Positions 25,087 to 33,552 of a stretch of 64,000 nucleotides of DNA are shown here, one piece after another. The DNA is from Longimicrobiales bacterium. Lineage in GTDB: Bacteria; Gemmatimonadota; Gemmatimonadetes; Longimicrobiales; Gaopeijiaceae. A program made the translations under genes and the position numbers. The stretch's first letter is position 1, and each line of letters opens with the position of its first letter. The stretch spans positions 124,001 to 188,000 of the forward strand of contig JANQDZ010000047.1 in NCBI GenBank assembly GCA_028278645.1. The letters run 5' to 3'. The notes beneath the pieces were generated by a model. The model was not told where the DNA came from. It did not search any database and saw only the letters and a list, made by a program, of their open reading frames with translations.

Positions 25087-27741
25087 TCAAAACTCCCATC
25101 TGAATCCAATGGAGGGTAGGATCGGGAGCAACTCCTCATCCGGGTAACGGGTCCATTTCAACTCCTCACCCACCATGCTGGTTCCGTACTCGTACGCCCG
25201 GAGGTTCTTCTGGTTATAGGCGTTGAACAGGTCCAGATACAGGTCGAGAGTGCCGTTTCGCAGGGCGAACTGGCGGGTGACCCGGAGGTCCAGCCTGTGG
25301 TATGGCGGCAGGCGTTCGGAGTTGAGGGCACCAAACTCCTCCCTCCATCGGAGGGCGCTGGCCGTTCCGTCCCCCTGGAAAACCGAAATGGTGTCGAACT
25401 GGATGATCTGGGGAGTGAAGGGCCAGCCGGAGTGCACCTGGAAGGCGCCGGTGACCGTCCACTTCGGGGTCGGCCTCCATCCCACGGTCAAAGCCAGGGC
25501 ATGAGTCTGGTCCCAGAACTGGGGCACCCATTCCCCCTCGATCATGGTCTCTGTGGAGGAAAGGGAGTAAGCCGCCGACCAATCCCAGGTCTCGCCTTCT
25601 TTCCTCAGCAACAGCTCCGCTCCCATGGCCCTCGACTCCGTGGGGTCCACTCGGACGCGATCCCCGTCCAACTCGGGGAAGGGGAGGATCTCCCTCCAGA
25701 GGTTGAGGTACATACGCCTCGGCCGCTCGATCTCCCGATGATAGAGCTCTACCCGGCCCCTGATCCCATTCGGCAGCTCGTGCTCCAGACCCACGGCGGT
25801 TTGAAGGGCCCGTTCCGATGGAGCGAAGGCGGTTTCGCCGTCTCCGGCTTCCAGCTCGTGCATGCCCTGGGATTGGTGGTAGATGCCCCAACCGGCTCGT
25901 AGCGTGGTCCGGTCCCCGACATCAACCATAGCGTGGACCCGGGGGGAGATGTCCGAATCGTCGGTGTGGTTCCGCCTGTCGTAGCGGAGGCCGATTTCCG
26001 CAGTTCCCCATGGCACGGGCTGGAAACGGAGGGCGCCGTACGTCTCGATCTCGGTGCCGGTGGGATCCATGTCCACGGTCACGGAGTCAGGTACTCCGAT
26101 CAGATCACCGTTCGGTTGGGCTTCCAGATTCCGTGTCTTGTTCCAGTAGTCGTAGTGGCCCAAAAGCCGGTTGGCCAGAAACCCTGCCCTGAACGCGATC
26201 CGATCCGTGAGGTCCACGGTCCAGTCCTGCTTGACCCCGAAAAACTCGTATTTCGCTTTATCCGAGACGTCCACCATATCGGGTCCGCGGACACGACCCG
26301 GTTCGTACATGAAACCCACCCGGGACCGACTGATTTGCCCCGCCGACAAGACAGTCTGGGCTCGGACGGCCGGGGTGAAAAAGGCCTTCCAGGTGAGCCA
26401 CCCGTAGGTGTTTCCCCAACGGGTCGCCAGCTCCCCGTCCTCCGAGTCCCCCAAGGTGGACGGGTCCAGCTCCAGATTGTCACCGGCTTGGAGGAGGTGG
26501 GCGGAAAGGAGGTGCCGGGATCCAAGCTGATACTTCACTTTCCCCAGCACGTCGTGGTATCGGGGAGAAAGGTCGTTGTCCACGTCCGTCAGCTTGAAGG
26601 CGATGTCCATGTAGCCCCGCCGTGCGGAGAGGAGCCATTGCCCTCTTCCGTTGGCGAAGGCCCCCTGGGACATCACCGTGGCGTTGGTGATCGAGAGCCC
26701 AAGTGTGGTTCGGGTACCCTCCGTCGGTGGTGCCCTGGTTTCCATATCGAAGACGCCGGCGGCCCGGTCCCCGAAGTCCACTGGGAACCCGCCGGCGTGA
26801 AGATCGATCCCACCGACCGCGTTGATGTCGACGATTCCCAAGGCGCCTTCGAAGTCCTTCAAATGGTATGGCTCGTAAAGCTCCATCCCGTCCAGAAGGA
26901 TCAGAGTCTCACGGTCTTGTCCTCCTCTGAGATACAGGCGGGTAGAAATGTCGCCGGACGCGATGCCTGGGAGGCGTTTCAGAGAGCGGAAGACGTCCTC
27001 GCCTACCTGCGGCACGGTTTCGATCTGCTCTCTGGTGAGGGTTTGGAGGGCCACGGACTTCGCGTCATCCAGGATGACGAAGGTGCCCGGAGACACGACC
27101 AGGCCGGAAAGGGGGATCACCCGGAGGGTGAGCCGTACCTCAATCGGAGTGGTCTCTCCTTCGGCCACGCGGATCCCTTGGATCGTATCCGGGACCCAGC
27201 CCAGGCCGGTCACCGTCATGTCGTAGGTCCCCGGGGGGACGTTCACGAGGATGAATCGACCGTTCTCGTTCGACAGGGACCCTCGGCCGTCGCTCAACTG
27301 GATCAGGACGTTCGGGACGGGTGCGTCATTCTCCTGGTTTTTGACCATCCCGACGATGACCCCCAGGGCCGACTCCTGACCCGCGGGTCTCCGCGGTGAG
27401 ATTCGGACCTGATTCCCGAGAGCATCAAAAGTCAGGTTTGTGCCCCGAAGGATGATCTCCAAGGCCTCCCGAAGGTTGCGGTCGGTGCACGGACAGGAGA
27501 CCCGACGGTTCACCGGGACAAAATCCGGGCTATAGATCAGTGAGGAGCCGGTAGCTCGTTGTATGGAGTTGAGAGCTTCCCGGAGGGTGACATTCGTGAG
27601 CTCGAGGCCCACGGTCCGGTCCAGGGGTGGGGGTCTGCCCTGGCCGGCCGCGGGCTCAGGTGTGAGCCCGGCCAGAAGGAATGCCAACGCCAGGGTGTTC
27701 GGGCCCCATCGTGGCCTCCGAGAAAAGGCCAGCGAACTCAT
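25087..27741 (-). CDS. TonB-dependent receptor with STN signalling domain
   Basis: 884 residues: signal peptide, then an STN domain (about 40-110: LTNVTLREALNSIQRATGSS) of the FecA transducer type, a carboxypeptidase-regulatory beta-sandwich (about 125-185: NENGRFILVNVPPGTYDMTV), a plug domain (about 215-330: RLYLRGGQDRETLILLDGM) and a long barrel ending in aromatic IGFRWEF. It imports a ligand across the outer membrane using TonB energy and signals through FecR. The start overlaps the fecR-like stop as ATGA. There is no TonB box or TonB/ExbBD gene in the window. Confidence 0.93.
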   Translation of the reverse strand: MSSLAFSRRPRWGPNTLALAFLLAGLTPEPAAGQGRPPPLDRTVGLELTNVTLREALNSIQRATGSSLIYSPDFVPVNRRVSCPCTDRNLREALEIILRGTNLTFDALGNQVRISPRRPAGQESALGVIVGMVKNQENDAPVPNVLIQLSDGRGSLSNENGRFILVNVPPGTYDMTVTGLGWVPDTIQGIRVAEGETTPIEVRLTLRVIPLSGLVVSPGTFVILDDAKSVALQTLTREQIETVPQVGEDVFRSLKRLPGIASGDISTRLYLRGGQDRETLILLDGMELYEPYHLKDFEGALGIVDINAVGGIDLHAGGFPVDFGDRAAGVFDMETRAPPTEGTRTTLGLSITNATVMSQGAFANGRGQWLLSARRGYMDIAFKLTDVDNDLSPRYHDVLGKVKYQLGSRHLLSAHLLQAGDNLELDPSTLGDSEDGELATRWGNTYGWLTWKAFFTPAVRAQTVLSAGQISRSRVGFMYEPGRVRGPDMVDVSDKAKYEFFGVKQDWTVDLTDRIAFRAGFLANRLLGHYDYWNKTRNLEAQPNGDLIGVPDSVTVDMDPTGTEIETYGALRFQPVPWGTAEIGLRYDRRNHTDDSDISPRVHAMVDVGDRTTLRAGWGIYHQSQGMHELEAGDGETAFAPSERALQTAVGLEHELPNGIRGRVELYHREIERPRRMYLNLWREILPFPELDGDRVRVDPTESRAMGAELLLRKEGETWDWSAAYSLSSTETMIEGEWVPQFWDQTHALALTVGWRPTPKWTVTGAFQVHSGWPFTPQIIQFDTISVFQGDGTASALRWREEFGALNSERLPPYHRLDLRVTRQFALRNGTLDLYLDLFNAYNQKNLRAYEYGTSMVGEELKWTRYPDEELLPILPSIGFRWEF

Positions 27742-28853
27742 GGAGTCCCTCCGGCCCCGCTATTCCGCGAAGCACCTTCCGCTACCATGGCCATTCCACC
27801 GGCCGCCGGGACACAGACCGCCTCGGTGACGACGCAGAGTGACTCGGCAACCGCTTCGAACGGCTCTCCCTGAAACCAGGCCGTTACCCGGCGTTGAGCT
27901 AGATCCGATCCCTGGACGCTCAGAGTCCGGCCGTAGAATCTGGCGACCTCCTCTACGACCTGGGAAAGGGGTGTCGCTTGGTAAAGAAGGTTCCCATCAG
28001 CCCAGTTCAGGTACGCGGCAACGTCGTCAACGGCCTGAACAAACGGAGCGTTTCCGGCGGCCATGTGGGCCAAGCTGCCTGCCGGCACCTCGGCTGCTCC
28101 GAACTCGGTGGAAACCCCAACCAAACCCTCCACCACGACCGTGCTTATACCATCGTCCTCGGTGTCCACCTGAAACCGGGTCCCCAGGACAGTGATCTCC
28201 CCGCCGTCGGTTCGAACCACAAACGGACTGGCCTCGTCTCTCGCCACGGCGAAGAAAGCCCGGCCTTCGAGGGAAACCTCCCGGCCACCCTCTACCTCCC
28301 ACTCCCTCAAGGTGCTCCCCTGAGCCAGTCGGACGAAGCTCCCGTCGTTAAGGGTCACCGTTTCATCTCCCCCGCCGCCCACCTGGTGGACGGCTGTGGG
28401 GGTCGGACCCATGGGGATCATGAACTGAATGCCGAGGCCGATGGCGGCTACGGCTGCGGCAAGGAGCCCCCAGTTTCTCCACGCATTCCTTTTGGAGGGT
28501 CCTCCCTTCCGGAGCGGTATAGGGGCTGCTGCCACGATTGCTTCCACGGAAGGTGGCCCCCATGCCGGGACCACAGGCTCGGGGGTGGTCAAACCCCACA
28601 CCTTGGCCATCTCCTGGAAGTACTCCTCGTTCCCCGGGGCCGACTCCCTCCAGCGCTTCAGACGCTCGTCTTCGAATGGAGATGCGGCGCTGTTGAGAGT
28701 CTTGATGATCAGATCGTCCACTTCGGACCTCCCGGGGAAACCGTCGGAGGAGTCTTCACCCGGTACACGCCCATCGGGGGAGATTCTACCAAGGTCCGAC
28801 AGAGGATCGTTTCCATTCTTGCCGTTTCCACCACCTGGATGCCCGTTATCCAT
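27738..28853 (-). CDS. FecR-family anti-sigma/signal transducer
   Basis: 371 residues from ATG 28853, which overlaps the sigma-factor end by eight bases and follows GGGAG; an earlier in-frame ATG is deep in the sigma gene. Seen: a cytoplasmic sigma-binding N-terminus (RLKRWRESAPGNEEYFQEM), one TM helix at about 145-165 (GLLAAAVAAIGLGIQFMI), the FecR beta domain (VTLNDGSFVRLAQGSTL, VSLEGRAFFAVARDE, TVLGTRFQVDTEDDG) and a C-terminal STN-like domain (PLSQVVEEVARFYGRTLSV). In FecIR systems it relays ligand occupancy from the receptor's STN domain to the sigma factor. Confidence 0.93.
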   Translation of the reverse strand: MDNGHPGGGNGKNGNDPLSDLGRISPDGRVPGEDSSDGFPGRSEVDDLIIKTLNSAASPFEDERLKRWRESAPGNEEYFQEMAKVWGLTTPEPVVPAWGPPSVEAIVAAAPIPLRKGGPSKRNAWRNWGLLAAAVAAIGLGIQFMIPMGPTPTAVHQVGGGGDETVTLNDGSFVRLAQGSTLREWEVEGGREVSLEGRAFFAVARDEASPFVVRTDGGEITVLGTRFQVDTEDDGISTVVVEGLVGVSTEFGAAEVPAGSLAHMAAGNAPFVQAVDDVAAYLNWADGNLLYQATPLSQVVEEVARFYGRTLSVQGSDLAQRRVTAWFQGEPFEAVAESLCVVTEAVCVPAAGGMAMVAEGASRNSGAGGTP

Positions 28854-29550
28854 TCGTCTGCTCCCGATCCGGACCGGCTCTCTCCGCGTCACCTGCGGAA
28901 GAGGGTTGGTCGGCGAAATACGGCTTCAGCGCCGTACGGAGATCGGCCATGGCCAAACTCATGTGGTTGGCCACGGTTTGTGCGGAGAGGCCCATGACCC
29001 GGGCGACCTCCTGGTAGGAGAGGCCCTCCTCCCGGACCAACTGAAAGACTTCCCTACGTCGCTCGGGGAGCCGCGCGACCGCGGCGGCGGCGAGACGATT
29101 CAGCTCCGCGCCCTGGACGTCCTCGTAGGGTGTCTTGGGGGATAAGGGTGGGGGCGCGCTTTTTTGAGCTTCATCGCGCCGAGCCCGCTTTCGGAGCTCG
29201 TCCAACGATGCGTTCCTGACGATGGTGTAGAGGAAAGCCTTGAGAGAACCAGCCTCATCAAGCTCGTACCGACGAGACCAAAGTCTGACGAAGGCAGTCT
29301 GCACCGTGTCTTCGGGATCCCCGGACCCTGACAGGATGCGGTGGGCGAACCCTACCAGCGGCTCCCAGTAGTTGTCCATCAACTGCCGGAGGGCATCCTG
29401 ATCATCGGCTCGTAATCTCCGGACCAGGGCAGCGTGGGCCGGGTCTCTCGGACCACTTTGGGCAGGGGGCATTTGGCTTCTTCCGCCTGATGAGGGATCT
29501 CCTGACGGATTAATGATCCCTACGACCTTCGCTTCGTCAATGTTCCTCAT
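28846..29550 (-). CDS. ECF sigma factor, FecI-like
   Basis: 234 residues from ATG 29550; the frame stays open upstream into the divergent gene but that part is not sigma-like. Region 2 is seen as GDPEDTVQTAFVRLWSRRYE and LKAFLYTIVRNASLDELR, region 4 as LPERRREVFQLVREEGLSYQ with EVARVMGLSAQTVANHM. It directs transcription in response to the FecR-like partner immediately downstream. The promoter region it shares with the divergent lipoprotein gene holds a 10-bp inverted repeat. Confidence 0.92.
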   Translation of the reverse strand: MRNIDEAKVVGIINPSGDPSSGGRSQMPPAQSGPRDPAHAALVRRLRADDQDALRQLMDNYWEPLVGFAHRILSGSGDPEDTVQTAFVRLWSRRYELDEAGSLKAFLYTIVRNASLDELRKRARRDEAQKSAPPPLSPKTPYEDVQGAELNRLAAAAVARLPERRREVFQLVREEGLSYQEVARVMGLSAQTVANHMSLAMADLRTALKPYFADQPSSAGDAERAGPDREQTNG

Positions 29551-29575
29551 GCTTTCTTCACGTTTCCCGGGGCGG

Positions 29576-29608
29576 TTTCTACCAACGGAACCAGACCATT
29601 GGTAGAAA
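29576..29608. promoter_or_regulatory. Perfect 10-bp inverted repeat in the divergent sigma/lipoprotein promoter
   Basis: TTTCTACCAA (29576-29585) and TTGGTAGAAA (29599-29608) are exact complements around 13 bases. It lies 26 bases upstream of the sigma-factor start and 90 bases upstream of the DUF4097-like gene. It could be a two-way operator or a leader hairpin. Confidence 0.6.
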
Positions 29609-29698
29609 GGGGTTCCATAGACGTGAATCAGGTATCGGCGCATGGAGAGGGTGTGACCATGCCGAAGAAGGGTGGGAAGGAATCGAGGAGAGAGCATC

Positions 29699-30514
29699 AT
29701 GCGAGGACTGAAGAGAAAACTGGGTTTGCTGGCCGCCGTGGCCGATATCAGCCTGATGATGACCGGCTGTGTGAGTGGGGTCATTGATCTGGATGACGAC
29801 TTCAAACATTCAGGGAAGGTCGAGGTATCGGCCGTCTTCACTCGAACCTTTGATTTGGACGATCAAACGGCCATCCGGATAATCGGGGCGAACGGGGCCA
29901 TCAGGGTCTGGGGCGTCCCCGGCGCGACCCGGATCGTGATCGACGCGGTGCGGACGGTCCGGTCGGACACCAGGAGCGACGCTGAAGCACACCTTAAAGA
30001 CGTTCAGGTGTTGGCAGAGGCCAACCAGAATGAGTTCAGGGTAAAGACGATCCAACCCGATTATTCATACGGCCGTTCCTACATCGTGGACTACGAGATC
30101 ACCGTCCCGGCCGACATGCTGCCCACCATTACAAACGGAAACGGATCTATCCGGTTGGAAGGTTTTCATGCGGACGTGGACGTGAGCAACGGGAACGGTG
30201 AGGTCTCTCTGGTCGACGTCGAGGGAAGCAGCTGGGTGAGCGTGGGTAACGGAGAGATCTCGGCAGGGGTATTCCTCCCGGCCGGAGGCCAGATCGTGCA
30301 CTCGATCGGGAACGGGACGATCTCCCTGGAGGTTCAGCCGGAAGTCTCGGCTTCGTTCGGAGCAAAAGTCGGAAACGGAACCATCAGCGTCACCGGCCTC
30401 AACCTTTCCCAGACGGTGGCCAGCCCCCGGCAACTGCACGGGGTATTGGGGTCCGGCGATGGCCTGATCGACCTCGCCGCCGGTAACGGACAGATCCGGG
30501 TGCGAGGGGGATAG
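29699..30514 (+). CDS. DUF4097-like beta-repeat lipoprotein
   Basis: 271 residues from ATG 29699, preceded by GAGGAGAGAG. The signal ends in a lipobox (LMMTGC, Cys24). The mature part is a run of beta strands with a recurring NGNG/VGNG turn (TNGNGSIRLEG, SNGNGEVSLVD, SVGNGEISAG, SIGNGTISLE, KVGNGTISVTG, AAGNGQIRVRG), typical of DUF4097 right-handed beta-solenoid proteins. These are thought to be envelope-associated; no enzymatic residues are seen. It is divergent from the FecI-like sigma factor and may belong to its regulon. Confidence 0.8.
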   Translation: MRGLKRKLGLLAAVADISLMMTGCVSGVIDLDDDFKHSGKVEVSAVFTRTFDLDDQTAIRIIGANGAIRVWGVPGATRIVIDAVRTVRSDTRSDAEAHLKDVQVLAEANQNEFRVKTIQPDYSYGRSYIVDYEITVPADMLPTITNGNGSIRLEGFHADVDVSNGNGEVSLVDVEGSSWVSVGNGEISAGVFLPAGGQIVHSIGNGTISLEVQPEVSASFGAKVGNGTISVTGLNLSQTVASPRQLHGVLGSGDGLIDLAAGNGQIRVRGG

Positions 30515-30600
30515 CACCCCGGGTCGGAGATCAGCCTCGCTCTCGGGATCTTCAGGCCGTACCGTAATGGGGATCCGAACAGAGAACCGGGAGCAACGGC

Positions 30601-32295
30601 ATGTCGCAGATCTTCGACCGAAGGGCGTTTCTGAAGGATGGGGCCAGGGCCGCTATGGGCCTGGCCCTTCTTCCGTTTCCCCGTGTTTTCGGGCTGCCAT
30701 CCTTCGACCTGGTGATCCGAGGTGGGACCGTGGTGGACGGGACCGGGGGCCCGCCCTGGAAGGCCGATCTCGGGATTGTTGGGGATACCATCGAGGCTCT
30801 CGGAGCCATTGATCCCGGGCAGGGTGCTAGGGTCGTGGACGTCGGGGGGTTCCACGTGGCTCCGGGATTCATCGACATTCACACCCACTCGGATTCCGGG
30901 ATCCTCAGGTACCCGCAGGCCGAGAGCCGAGTCTTCCAAGGCGTCACGACGGAGGTCACGGGGAACTGTGGAGGCTCCGCCGCGCCCAGGCCTCCCGATC
31001 GGCCCGGCTCCGAGGTAGGGGAGCTGGAGAGAGAGCTCCTCGACGAATACGGGATCGAAGACAGTTGGACGGATGTGGCCTCCTACTTCGACGTTCTTGA
31101 GCGGGTGGGCATCTCGGTGAATCACGCCCTCCTGCTGGGTCATGGGACATTGAGGGGCAATGTGGCTGGGTCGGAGAACCGACCTCTTTCCGGCGAGGAT
31201 AGGATCCAGGTTCTCCAAGCCCTCGAACGGGGTCTGGACCAAGGTGCATTTGGCCTGTCCACCGGCCTGGAGTACGTACCGGGGCGGTTTACGCCCACCG
31301 ATGAGATCCTCGAGATGGCTCGTGTGGTGGCCCGCCGCGGGTGTTTGTATGCGTCACACATCCGGAACGAAGAAACGATGTTATTGGAGGCGGTGGACGA
31401 AGCCCTCCAGGTGGGCCGATTGAGCGGGGCACGGGTCCAGGTTTCCCACCTGAAAGCGGCCGGGCAGCCGAACTGGGGCAAGCAGGTGGCGGCTTTGGAC
31501 CTGATCGAAGGCGCAAGGGCGGACGGAGTCGAAGTTTTGGCGGATGCCTACCCCTACACGGCCTATTCCACCGGGATATCGATCTTCCTTCCGGCTTGGG
31601 CTGCCGACGGTGGGAGGACCGCTCTTCTCGAGAGGTTGGCTGATGCCGATGCGCGGGCCAGGATTCGGGATGCCCTGGCAGAGCGGGTCCGCCAGGACCC
31701 GGGAGACTTCAACCTCATCGTGATCAGCAGCCTGCGGTCGGCCGAGAACCGGGAGATCATAGGAAAAGATCTCGACCAGATTGCCGACCTGTGGGGGATG
31801 GAGCCCGTGGACGCACTGCTGAGGTTGATGGAGGAGGAAAGATCGGTCGGCTTCATCGGGCACGGTATGTCGGAAGAGAACGTGGACCGGGTCCTATCAC
31901 ACCCCTTGGTCATGGTCGGTTCGGATGGCTCCAGCATGGCTCCCCATGGGGAGGCGGCCCGGTCCCGGCCCCATCCCCGGTCCTACGGGACGTTTGCCAG
32001 GGTGTTGGGTCACTATTCGAGGGATCGGGGGATCTTCGACCTTCCCACCGCCGTCAGGAAGATGACCAGCATGCCGGCTGGCCAGATTGGCCTGAATGAC
32101 CGGGGACGGGTGGCAAGAGGAATGAAGGCGGATCTCACCGTTTTTGATGCGTCACAGGTTCGGGATACGGCCACCTTCGACAACCCACACAGGTTTGCGG
32201 AAGGAATCCACTCCGTCATCGTGAATGGCCAGGTGGTGGTGGAGCAAAAAACTCACACGGGAGCGCGGCCGGGTCAGGTTCTGGGAAAGGCTTGA
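30601..32295 (+). CDS. N-acyl-D-amino-acid deacylase family amidohydrolase, Tat-exported
   Basis: 564 residues, GGGAG seven bases before the ATG. The N-terminus has a twin-arginine motif, DRRAFLKDGARAAMGLALLP, so export of the folded metalloenzyme is likely. Seen: FDLVIRGGTVVDGTGGPP, the metal site PGFIDIHTHSD, ASHIRNEE and VQVSHLKAAG with further His ligands, SDGSSM, and the C-terminal MKADLTVFDASQVRDTATF strand set. The family removes the acyl group from N-acyl-D-amino acids, or cleaves dihydropyrimidine-like rings. A role in using D-amino acids from peptidoglycan or modified peptides is an inference. Confidence 0.9.
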   Translation: MSQIFDRRAFLKDGARAAMGLALLPFPRVFGLPSFDLVIRGGTVVDGTGGPPWKADLGIVGDTIEALGAIDPGQGARVVDVGGFHVAPGFIDIHTHSDSGILRYPQAESRVFQGVTTEVTGNCGGSAAPRPPDRPGSEVGELERELLDEYGIEDSWTDVASYFDVLERVGISVNHALLLGHGTLRGNVAGSENRPLSGEDRIQVLQALERGLDQGAFGLSTGLEYVPGRFTPTDEILEMARVVARRGCLYASHIRNEETMLLEAVDEALQVGRLSGARVQVSHLKAAGQPNWGKQVAALDLIEGARADGVEVLADAYPYTAYSTGISIFLPAWAADGGRTALLERLADADARARIRDALAERVRQDPGDFNLIVISSLRSAENREIIGKDLDQIADLWGMEPVDALLRLMEEERSVGFIGHGMSEENVDRVLSHPLVMVGSDGSSMAPHGEAARSRPHPRSYGTFARVLGHYSRDRGIFDLPTAVRKMTSMPAGQIGLNDRGRVARGMKADLTVFDASQVRDTATFDNPHRFAEGIHSVIVNGQVVVEQKTHTGARPGQVLGKA

Positions 32296-32324
32296 GTTGC
32301 AGGCATATTCTTCCGGCCTGCAAC
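32296..32324 (+). terminator. Hairpin after the D-aminoacylase gene
   Basis: GTTGCAGGC pairs perfectly with GCCTGCAAC around 11 bases, immediately after the stop, with a pyrimidine tract CCCTTTCTTTCC a few bases on. Confidence 0.65.
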
Positions 32325-32415
32325 CTGGGACCCTTTCTTTCCGTCCTAGTATTAGAAGGGACGTACGGCGTCATGTCTGACCTGATGGGAATCTGAGCAG
32401 GAACGAAGGAGCAGC

Positions 32416-32733
32416 ATGCCTTCTTGGATCTTCGTAGCGGTGCTTTTGGTCGTTGCCGGAATCGGGGCCAGGATCTGGTACCGTCGGTGGCGGCGGGCAC
32501 GGATTGCGGCTAGGCGAATCGTAGAGAAACCGAACTCCCATTACGCTTCCGTTCTGGTAAAAAACCAGGTCGATCGGGAGCGGTGGGGCCAGGTCGATCT
32601 CGAGAGGATCCACCCGGTGAACCGCGAAGAGGTCGAACGCCTGCTGGAGGTGGCCGACGTACAGGGTCCGGAGGCCCTCTCCGCCCGAGAGCGGCTCTTC
32701 CTGGAGACCATGACCAGTCTCAGCTTCAGCTGA
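32416..32733 (+). CDS. Small membrane-anchored protein, unknown
   Basis: 105 residues, AAGGAG four bases before the ATG. One N-terminal TM helix (WIFVAVLLVVAGIGARIW) is followed by an Arg-rich segment (RRWRRARIAARRIVEK) and a helical cytoplasmic domain (HPVNREEVERLLEVADVQG). The first helix could be an uncleaved anchor. I do not recognise a family. It is convergent with the omega-amidase gene, nine bases apart. Confidence 0.65.
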   Translation: MPSWIFVAVLLVVAGIGARIWYRRWRRARIAARRIVEKPNSHYASVLVKNQVDRERWGQVDLERIHPVNREEVERLLEVADVQGPEALSARERLFLETMTSLSFS

Positions 32734-32742
32734 GTTGCTGCC

Positions 32743-33543
32743 CTACCCCTTCGATCCGCCCTCCAGCCTCCGGTAAAGTCCGGGCCGACGGTCCTTCAGG
32801 AAGGGGAGATGCCGCCTCACTTTTGTCACCTCTCTGGTGTCGACCTTTCCCATGATCACCCCTTCTTCGTAGTCGCTGGCCACGGCTACGATCTCACCCA
32901 TGGGATCCACTAGGGCCGTATCGCCAGCGTGTGGCAGACCGCCTCCCATTCCCACCCGGTTCACCCCCATAACATAGGCCTGATTCTCGATGGCCCGGGC
33001 CCGCAGCAGCGTGGACCAGGCGCTCCGCCGTTTGTCGGGCCAGTTCGCGATGACGCAGTAGAGGTCCGTGTCCGGGGCGGCTGGACGGAACGGCTCGGGG
33101 AATCTGAGGTCATAACAGATGAACGGTGTGACGCGGACGCCCTCTACCTCGGCAGTTGGGACCGACTCGCCACCGACGTAGTGCTGGTCTTCCTCCGCCA
33201 TGGAAAAGGGATGGATCTTCCTGAAGCGGAGAATCTCGCTTCCGGACGGGGAAAAGATCGAACAGACATTTGCGGGAAGGGGGCTTGCCGGTTCGGCGTA
33301 CCCGCCGAGGACGAACACCGAATGCTTCGAGGCCGTGACGGAGAGGAAATCTCTGGTCTCCGACGCATAACCCGAGACGACCTCCGCATTCATGGAGAAG
33401 CCGGTGGCGAACATCTCAGGGAGCACGACCAGGCGTGGGGGCTCGGTCCCGGACATGATCCCCCCTACGATCTGATTCACCCTCTGGAAGTTTTTCTGGG
33501 GATCCTCCCACGCGATGTCCATCTGGATTCCGGCTACAATCAT
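32743..33543 (-). CDS. Carbon-nitrogen hydrolase, omega-amidase type (YafV/Nit2-like)
   Basis: 266 residues. The nitrilase triad is visible: Glu in VVLPEMFATGF, Lys in RFRKIHPF, and Cys in FICYDLRFPE. Together with an aminotransferase, omega-amidases hydrolyse alpha-ketoglutaramate or alpha-ketosuccinamate, pulling glutamine-dependent transamination forward. The start ATG follows AAGGAG, which overlaps the stop of the aminotransferase gene ten bases upstream. The coupling to that gene strongly supports the omega-amidase assignment over other nitrilases. Cytoplasmic. Confidence 0.92.
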   Translation of the reverse strand: MIVAGIQMDIAWEDPQKNFQRVNQIVGGIMSGTEPPRLVVLPEMFATGFSMNAEVVSGYASETRDFLSVTASKHSVFVLGGYAEPASPLPANVCSIFSPSGSEILRFRKIHPFSMAEEDQHYVGGESVPTAEVEGVRVTPFICYDLRFPEPFRPAAPDTDLYCVIANWPDKRRSAWSTLLRARAIENQAYVMGVNRVGMGGGLPHAGDTALVDPMGEIVAVASDYEEGVIMGKVDTREVTKVRRHLPFLKDRRPGLYRRLEGGSKG

Positions 33544-33552
33544 CAGATCTCC

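Noticed and set aside
25933-27399. 488-codon open frame on the plus strand
   Set aside because: It lies entirely antisense to the TonB receptor, whose domains are clear; the translation is His/Gly/Asp-rich with no domain, as expected of a GC-rich shadow frame.
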